From NCBI RefSeq assembly GCF_945873775.1, contig NZ_CAMCEC010000009.1:1-64000 (forward strand): a stretch of DNA of 64,000 nucleotides, in the 5' to 3' direction. Below the pieces are notes generated by a model, which had not been told where the DNA came from, did not search any database, and saw only the letters and a list, made by a program, of their open reading frames with translations. Numbering within the stretch: the first letter of the stretch is position 1; each line of letters opens with the position of its first letter. This document shows positions 59,505 through 64,000 of this stretch, one piece after another. Both the position numbers and the translations under genes were made by a program. The DNA comes from an uncultured Treponema sp. GTDB taxonomy: Bacteria > Spirochaetota > Spirochaetia > Treponematales > Treponemataceae.

Positions 59505-61733
59505 ATGCTAAAAATAACTCCGGCTTCTAAAATAAATAATTTAAAAAAAATAAATCCTGATTTTATAAAAGGAAAGCGAAATCCCACTTCTGAAGAAATT
59601 GCAATTCTTGAAAAAAATGGAAACTCTTCGTCCGACCCTGAATGGAAAAATTTTTTTGTAAGTTCTGAAGAAGGAAAATTCAATCCGTCGCAAATCCGGC
59701 AGAGCGATTTTTCTGGAATTGTTATTATTGGAGAACTTTTCGATTCTGAAATTTCCTTCCATGATTTAAAGTTGCGGACAGGAATTTACAGTTCAAATTT
59801 AAAGAATGTTTGCATCGGCGATAATTGCGCTATTCAAAATGTAAGGTATCTTGAGAATTACAAAATAGGCTCACGTGTAATTCTTTTCAATATAATGGAA
59901 ATGTCTTGCACGGAACATTCAAAGTTTGGAGAGGGACTTTTAAAGAAAGGCGAGCCAGAGTCAAATAGAATTTGGATTGGCGTTGGAAACGAAAATAACC
60001 GCCGCGCAGTTCTTCCTTTTGCTGATATGATTCCGGCTGATGCTTTTTTGTGGTCAAGATTCCGTGAAGACAAAGAGCTTATGCAGCGTTTTGTTGAGCT
60101 TACTGAATTTGGAAAATCAAAAGAGCTTGAAACTTATGGAATTGTAGAAGATGATGTTGTCATAAAAAATTCAACGCTTTTAAAAGATGTGAAAGTCTGT
60201 TCATGCGCTTACATAAAAGGCGCTCTCAAGCTTAAAAATATTACAATTCTTTCTTCGGAAGATGAGCCTAGCCAGATTGGAGAAGGCGTTGAAATGGTCA
60301 ATGGAATAATGGGCTTTGGAAGCCATGTTTTTTATCAGGCCATTGCAGTCCGCTTTGTCATTGGAAGAAACTGCCACTTGAAATATGGCGCGCGTCTTTT
60401 AAACTCTGTGCTTGGAGATAATTCTACGGTTTCATGCTGCGAGCTTTTAAATAACTTGATCTTTCCATTTCATGAGCAGCATCACAATTCTTCGTTCTTA
60501 ATTGCTTCAACTGTGATGGGGCAGAGCAATATAGCTTCGGCTGCGACAATCGGATCTAACCACAATTCAAGAAGTCCTGACTGCGAGATGATTGCTGGAC
60601 GCGGATTCTGGCCGGGGCTTTGCTCTGATTTTAAGTTTGATTCAAAATTCGCTTCATTTGTTCTTGCTTCAAAAGGCAGCTACGTAAATGAGCTGAATAT
60701 AACTTACCCATTTTCTTTGGTTGCTCCAAGCTATGAAGACTGCACAGTTCACATTATTCCTGCTTACTGGTTTTTGCATAACATGTTTGCAATTGTGCGC
60801 AATAAATATAAATTTCAGGCGCGCGACAAAAGATTTATAAAAGTTCAGCATATTGAAACGAATCCGATTGCTCCGGATACTGTGCAGGAAATTATTTTTT
60901 CTATTAATAGGATTGTTGAGCTTACTTCAAGATATTTAAAGCTTCCGTCTGATGATTGCCGGAAAATGACAAAGGAAAATTCAAATCCTGAGCTTCTTGA
61001 AAAATTCCGGGAGCTGGCAAAGTCTGCAAAAGATTCCGAGTCGCTTCTTCAGATTGCAAAAGATTATCTTCATCAAAATCCAGACTCAAAGTTTCTTCTT
61101 ATCGATGACCGCTGCCAGAAAAAATTCGGAGCGATTATTTATAAGCCCGCGCAAGGATACAAGGAATATCGCCGTGTTTTAAAATATTTTGCGGCTGAAA
61201 GTTTGATGGAATATGTTCTAAAAAACAACCGCGAAAGTCTTTGCCAATCTGATTTTTCCGAGATTGAAAAAATTCCGCTTTATAAAAAATGGTTCAATGT
61301 TGGCGGGCAGTTGATTCCGGAAGAAAAAGTTGAAGAGCTTTTTGCAAAAATAAAATCGCATTGCATAAATAACTGGCAGCAGGTTCATACTTATTACGAT
61401 GACTGCCAGAAAAACTATACAGACTATAAGGTACGCTATTCTGTTTACATAATTGAATTTCTTTATTCCAAGAAAATCACAGAATTTAATGCGGCCGACT
61501 TTGAAGATATTTTGCAGGACGTTGCTTTTGTTGCAATGAATATGCTTGAGTCTTCAATTTCTATACGCGAAAAAGATTTCACAGATTATTTCCGTTCTAT
61601 AACATTCAGAAATGAAGAGGAAAAAAACGCTGTGCTTGGAACTTTGAGCGATGATGAGTTCCTGAAAAAACTAAAGGAGTCAACTGAAGACTTTATAAAT
61701 TCTCTGAACAAGCTTTTTGTGCTTATGCATTGA
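59505..61733 (+). CDS. DUF4954 protein (left-handed beta-helix type)
   Basis: This 742-residue cytosolic protein belongs to DUF4954, conserved in spirochaetes and Bacteroidetes and of unknown function. The middle shows a hexapeptide-repeat, sugar-phosphate-transferase-like beta-helix: VCIGDNCAIQNVRYLENYKI, FGSHVFYQAIAVRFVIGRNC and ASAATIGSNHNSRSPDCEMI. The C-terminal 200 residues are helical. I choose ATG 59505 (MLKITPASKINNL); ATG 59496 lies inside the TATAAT box, and more upstream starts overlap the divergent M16-like gene. Sugar-nucleotide binding is an inference from the fold. Confidence 0.85.
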   Translation: MLKITPASKINNLKKINPDFIKGKRNPTSEEIAILEKNGNSSSDPEWKNFFVSSEEGKFNPSQIRQSDFSGIVIIGELFDSEISFHDLKLRTGIYSSNLKNVCIGDNCAIQNVRYLENYKIGSRVILFNIMEMSCTEHSKFGEGLLKKGEPESNRIWIGVGNENNRRAVLPFADMIPADAFLWSRFREDKELMQRFVELTEFGKSKELETYGIVEDDVVIKNSTLLKDVKVCSCAYIKGALKLKNITILSSEDEPSQIGEGVEMVNGIMGFGSHVFYQAIAVRFVIGRNCHLKYGARLLNSVLGDNSTVSCCELLNNLIFPFHEQHHNSSFLIASTVMGQSNIASAATIGSNHNSRSPDCEMIAGRGFWPGLCSDFKFDSKFASFVLASKGSYVNELNITYPFSLVAPSYEDCTVHIIPAYWFLHNMFAIVRNKYKFQARDKRFIKVQHIETNPIAPDTVQEIIFSINRIVELTSRYLKLPSDDCRKMTKENSNPELLEKFRELAKSAKDSESLLQIAKDYLHQNPDSKFLLIDDRCQKKFGAIIYKPAQGYKEYRRVLKYFAAESLMEYVLKNNRESLCQSDFSEIEKIPLYKKWFNVGGQLIPEEKVEELFAKIKSHCINNWQQVHTYYDDCQKNYTDYKVRYSVYIIEFLYSKKITEFNAADFEDILQDVAFVAMNMLESSISIREKDFTDYFRSITFRNEEEKNAVLGTLSDDEFLKKLKESTEDFINSLNKLFVLMH

Positions 61734-61781
61734 ATTTTGTTTTGGGAATTTTTGAAAATCTTTGAAAACATTTTCATTCTC

Positions 61782-61811
61782 TTGACATCATTATGCGGTT
61801 TGCTGTAAAGT
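61782..61811 (+). promoter_or_regulatory. Promoter of the leu leader
   Basis: TTGACA (61782-61787), an 18-bp spacer and TAAAGT with an upstream TG. The predicted start lies 1-2 nt before the leader peptide ATG. Confidence 0.75.
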
Positions 61812-61819
61812 TTATCTAT

Positions 61820-61885
61820 ATGAAAAAAGCACTTCTTCTACTAGCACTAGATTTCTCTTTTGTTTGCCGAACTGACGGTTGCTAG
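61820..61885 (+). CDS. Leucine leader peptide
   Basis: This 21-residue peptide (MKKALLLLALDFSFVCRTDG plus C) is encoded with five leucine codons in seven, including CTT-CTT-CTA-CTA in a row. It ends at TAG 61883-61885, 24 nt before an intrinsic terminator, and leuA lies downstream. This is the classic layout of ribosome-mediated attenuation: slow translation at Leu codons should favour an antiterminator. TTTGCCGAAC inside the leader can pair with GTTTGGCGGCA in the terminator loop and arm. No ribosome site exists; the start codon is at the mRNA 5' end. Confidence 0.8.
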   Translation: MKKALLLLALDFSFVCRTDGC

Positions 61886-61909
61886 TAAGTTGCTTATATT
61901 GTAAATTAC

Positions 61910-61940
61910 AGACCTGTCGTTTGGCGGCAGGTCTTTTTTT
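61910..61940 (+). terminator. Leucine attenuator terminator
   Basis: AGACCTGTCG pairs with CGGCAGGTCT (one G-U) around TTTGG, followed by seven T. It lies between the leader peptide and leuA. Confidence 0.88.
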
Positions 61941-61985
61941 ATAACTTGAATATTGGATTTTGGTAAAAAAATAACCATAATTAAG

Positions 61986-62060
61986 TGTCATTCCCGTGCT
62001 ACGGACACGGGAATCCGTTGTAAACTTTCAGTGGATTATCGGGTCAACCCCGATAATGAC
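61986..62060. repeat. REP-like repeats, copies 5a and 5b
   Basis: Copy 5a pairs ATTCCCGTG (61990-61998) with CACGGGAAT (62006-62014). Copy 5b pairs ATTATCGGG (62035-62043) with CCCGATAAT (62049-62057) around TCAAC. They are joined by CCGTTGTAAACTTTCAGTGG. They sit between the leucine attenuator and leuA. Confidence 0.82.
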
Positions 62061-62126
62061 ATTAAATTATAGAATTCAAATTTCAAGCTAATATTAAAAC
62101 GTATTTTTATAAAACAAGGGGTATTT

Positions 62127-63809
62127 ATGAATGCAAGTATGAATCCGAACGGAAAATATGCGCGTGTTGGCGACATTGAGCTTCCGAACAGAAAATGGCC
62201 TTCAAACAAAATAACAAAGGCTCCAGTTTGGTGTTCTGTTGATTTAAGAGATGGAAATCAGGCTCTTGTGAATCCAATGGGAATTGATACAAAGCTTGCG
62301 TTTTTTGACCTGCTTGTAAAACTTGGATTTAAAGAAATTGAAGTTGGATTTCCTGCTTCAAGCGACACCGAATACGAATTTATCCGCCGTCTTATTGAAG
62401 AAAATCATATTCCTGATGATGTTACGATTCAGGTTTTGTGCCAGGCGCGCGAGGCTCTTGTAAAGAAAACAATGGAATCTCTCAAAGGCTGCAAGCAGGC
62501 GATTTTCCACATTTACAATTCGACTTCCCCGGCGCAAAGAAAATATACTTTTAATAAATCCAAAGAGGAAATCAAGCAGATTGCAGTTGACGGCGTAAAG
62601 TGCATAAAGTCCTGCCTTTCAGATGAAGACAGAAAAAGAATCCGCCTTGAATATTCTCCTGAAAGTTTTTCGCACACTGAAATTGACTATGCTGTTGAAG
62701 TCTGCGAGGCTGTAAAAAATGAATGGGGCTGTTCTGCGGACAACAAAATTATTATGAATCTTCCGACAACTGTTGAATGCTATACGCCGAATGTTTATGC
62801 AGATGCGATTGAATATTTTTCAGAACATATTTCAGACCGCGAGAATATAATTATAAGCACGCATTGCCACAACGACCGTGGAAGTGGTGTTGCTTCTTGC
62901 GAGCTTGCTTTGCTTGCCGGAGCAGACAGAGTTGAAGGCTGCCTTTTTGGAAATGGAGAGCGGACTGGAAATCTTGACATTGTAAATGTCGCATTGAATA
63001 TGTACAGCCAAGGAATAGATCCTCAGCTTGATTTCCATGACATTCAGAATGTGGGCGAGCTTTATACAAAGTTTACGGAAATGGAAATAAATCCGCGCAC
63101 TCCTTATGTTGGCGAGCTTGTGTTTACTGCGTTCAGCGGAAGCCATCAGGACGCAATCAGAAAAGGAATGGCTGCGCGCACAAAAATGCCTAAAAACGCG
63201 CTTTGGGATGTTCCTTACATTCTCATTGATCCGCACGACATTGGAAGACAGTACGAAGGAATCATCAGAATCAACAGCCAGTCTGGAAAAGGCGGAGCGG
63301 CTTATATTCTTGAGCAGGAATACGGAATTTGTCTTCCAAAGGCAATGCATCCTGCTCTTGGCGAGCTGATAAAGAAAGCTGCCGATGAATCCCAGCGTGA
63401 GCTTGACAAGTCTGAAATATACAATCTTTTTGTTAAGCACTGGCTTGAAGCAAAAGGAAATCTTTCAATTGTTGATTTGGCGGAAACTCATCTTGAAGGT
63501 AAGGAAAACTCAGAGTCTACTTCTTGCCGCGCTGTTGTTGAATGGAAAGGAAAACGCTATTCAATTGGAAAAACTGGAAACGGACCTCTTGACGCATTTG
63601 CAGGCGCGCTTTCTGAAATTCCTGCGCCTAAGTTCAGCATAACGGCATTCCATGAGCATAGTATTGGAACAGGAAACGATACTTCCGCAGTTGCCTATGT
63701 ACAGATTACGTGCGAAGACGGAAACCAGTACTGGGGAGCTGGAAAATCGACTAACGTTGGCCGCGCCGGTGTTGACGCTGTTGTAAGCGCATTGAACCAG
63801 ATAAAATAG
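62127..63809 (+). CDS. leuA: 2-Isopropylmalate synthase
   Basis: This cytosolic enzyme performs the first committed step of leucine synthesis, condensing acetyl-CoA with 2-oxoisovalerate. The 560 residues match the long LeuA type (as in yeast and actinobacteria). Motifs: VWCSVDLRDGNQALVNPM, the metal-binding IISTHCHNDRGSGVASCELA, RVEGCLFGNGERTGNLDIV, and a C-terminal regulatory domain beginning about residue 430 (GNLSIVDLAETHLEGKE) that normally senses leucine. The ribosome site AAGGGG precedes ATG 62127. A leucine leader and attenuator lie upstream, giving a second layer of leucine control. Confidence 0.95.
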   Translation: MNASMNPNGKYARVGDIELPNRKWPSNKITKAPVWCSVDLRDGNQALVNPMGIDTKLAFFDLLVKLGFKEIEVGFPASSDTEYEFIRRLIEENHIPDDVTIQVLCQAREALVKKTMESLKGCKQAIFHIYNSTSPAQRKYTFNKSKEEIKQIAVDGVKCIKSCLSDEDRKRIRLEYSPESFSHTEIDYAVEVCEAVKNEWGCSADNKIIMNLPTTVECYTPNVYADAIEYFSEHISDRENIIISTHCHNDRGSGVASCELALLAGADRVEGCLFGNGERTGNLDIVNVALNMYSQGIDPQLDFHDIQNVGELYTKFTEMEINPRTPYVGELVFTAFSGSHQDAIRKGMAARTKMPKNALWDVPYILIDPHDIGRQYEGIIRINSQSGKGGAAYILEQEYGICLPKAMHPALGELIKKAADESQRELDKSEIYNLFVKHWLEAKGNLSIVDLAETHLEGKENSESTSCRAVVEWKGKRYSIGKTGNGPLDAFAGALSEIPAPKFSITAFHEHSIGTGNDTSAVAYVQITCEDGNQYWGAGKSTNVGRAGVDAVVSALNQIK

Positions 63810-63872
63810 ATTTTATAGAACTCAAAAAGCAGGGCAAACGCATTATAAATAATTTAAGTAAAGTTTGCGCGA

Positions 63873-63974
63873 AGGAACGGTTCCTGGGGCAAAAACACTC
63901 TGATTGTTGCGACCGCGTGAGCGGGCAATTCTATAGTTACTTTGCAACAATCAGCGTGTAGCGCATTATTGCGC
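63873..63974. other. Multi-hairpin structured region after leuA
   Basis: Three nested or adjacent stems are visible. ACACTCTGATTGTTGC (63895-63910) pairs with GCAACAATCAGCGTGT (63944-63959) at 15 of 16 positions. Within it CCGC-GTGA-GCGG (63913-63924) forms a GNRA-type tetraloop hairpin. GCGC-ATTATT-GCGC (63961-63974) and AGGAA-CGG-TTCCT (63873-63885) flank it. It could be a structured RNA, a 3' UTR element or a repeat; no gene is seen from 63810 to the window end. Confidence 0.55.
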
Positions 63975-64000
63975 GATTTTGAACCAGAAAACCGTGTCTG

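Noticed and set aside
63840-64000. Integron attC site (chromosomal integrons are known in Treponema denticola)
   Set aside because: The stem structure is suggestive but no paired RYYYAAC/GTTRRRY core sites are visible and no integrase or cassette array is in the window.
1-64000. CRISPR array, prophage or complete insertion sequence
   Set aside because: No regularly spaced identical repeats, no transposase or integrase, and no phage structural gene could be found in any reading frame.

Overview
The window looks like a chromosomal segment of a host-associated Treponema (gut or rumen type). The evidence is an AT-rich genome, spirochaete-type families (DUF4954, DUF4912 with a GH57-like protein, a HU-like/DUF4469 protein, GGGtGRT), Gram-negative envelope genes (Wzi-like outer membrane protein, many lipoproteins) and poly-G tracts of the kind treponemes use for phase variation. 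Species was not determined. No phage, insertion sequence, rRNA or CRISPR array is visible; there is one tRNA.

Layout. 0-4.3 kb: DUF6078-like gene and a TAXI-type TRAP transporter operon (binding lipoprotein, DUF1850, fused permease). 4.3-12.7 kb: surface polysaccharide locus (glycosyltransferases, acyltransferase, flippase, Wzi-like protein). Three of its genes carry in-frame G8-G10 runs, and a DUF3990-like remnant with its intact partner gene lies inside it. 12.8-20.8 kb: tRNA-Leu(GAG), a sensor-kinase fragment, adenine deaminase, Lon plus an exported protein, and the GGGtGRT/NifU-like pair. 20.9-25.1 kb: CotH / VTC / DUF4956 / CotH. 25.2-31.1 kb: a three-gene surface-phosphopolymer operon (YidC-phosphotransferase fusion, CDP-glycerol-type transferase, LicC-aminotransferase fusion). 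31.2-40.2 kb: GH57-like and DUF4912 proteins, acetolactate synthase, nitroreductase, a spirochaetal hypothetical gene, PTS IIA and transketolase.

40.3-51.3 kb: HU/DUF4469 gene, a long AT-rich spacer, then an Xre regulator divergent from an operon of five exported proteins (two lipoproteins, a DUF4384 protein, a caspase-PEGA protein and a propeller-caspase protein). The last gene is interrupted by an in-frame TAG. I consider this cluster the most likely undescribed system. 51.3-54.2 kb: galactan operon (GH53 galactanase, a lipoprotein that is out of frame at a G9 tract, a secreted carbohydrate-binding protein) with a promoter and operator. 54.2-61.7 kb: YkgJ-like protein, dGTPase, 5-formyl-THF cyclo-ligase, M16-like protein lacking its zinc motif, DUF4954. 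61.8-63.8 kb: a leucine leader peptide with attenuator, then leuA.

Two patterns recur. First, many promoters place the -10 box only 5-9 nt from the start codon, so the mRNAs are probably leaderless or nearly so, while three other promoters have a perfect palindrome at the predicted transcript 5' end. Second, surface genes carry slippage-prone homopolymers and at least two genes are out of frame at such a run, so expression there is probably switchable unless these are homopolymer sequencing errors. All assignments are from reading the sequence; no database search was possible.
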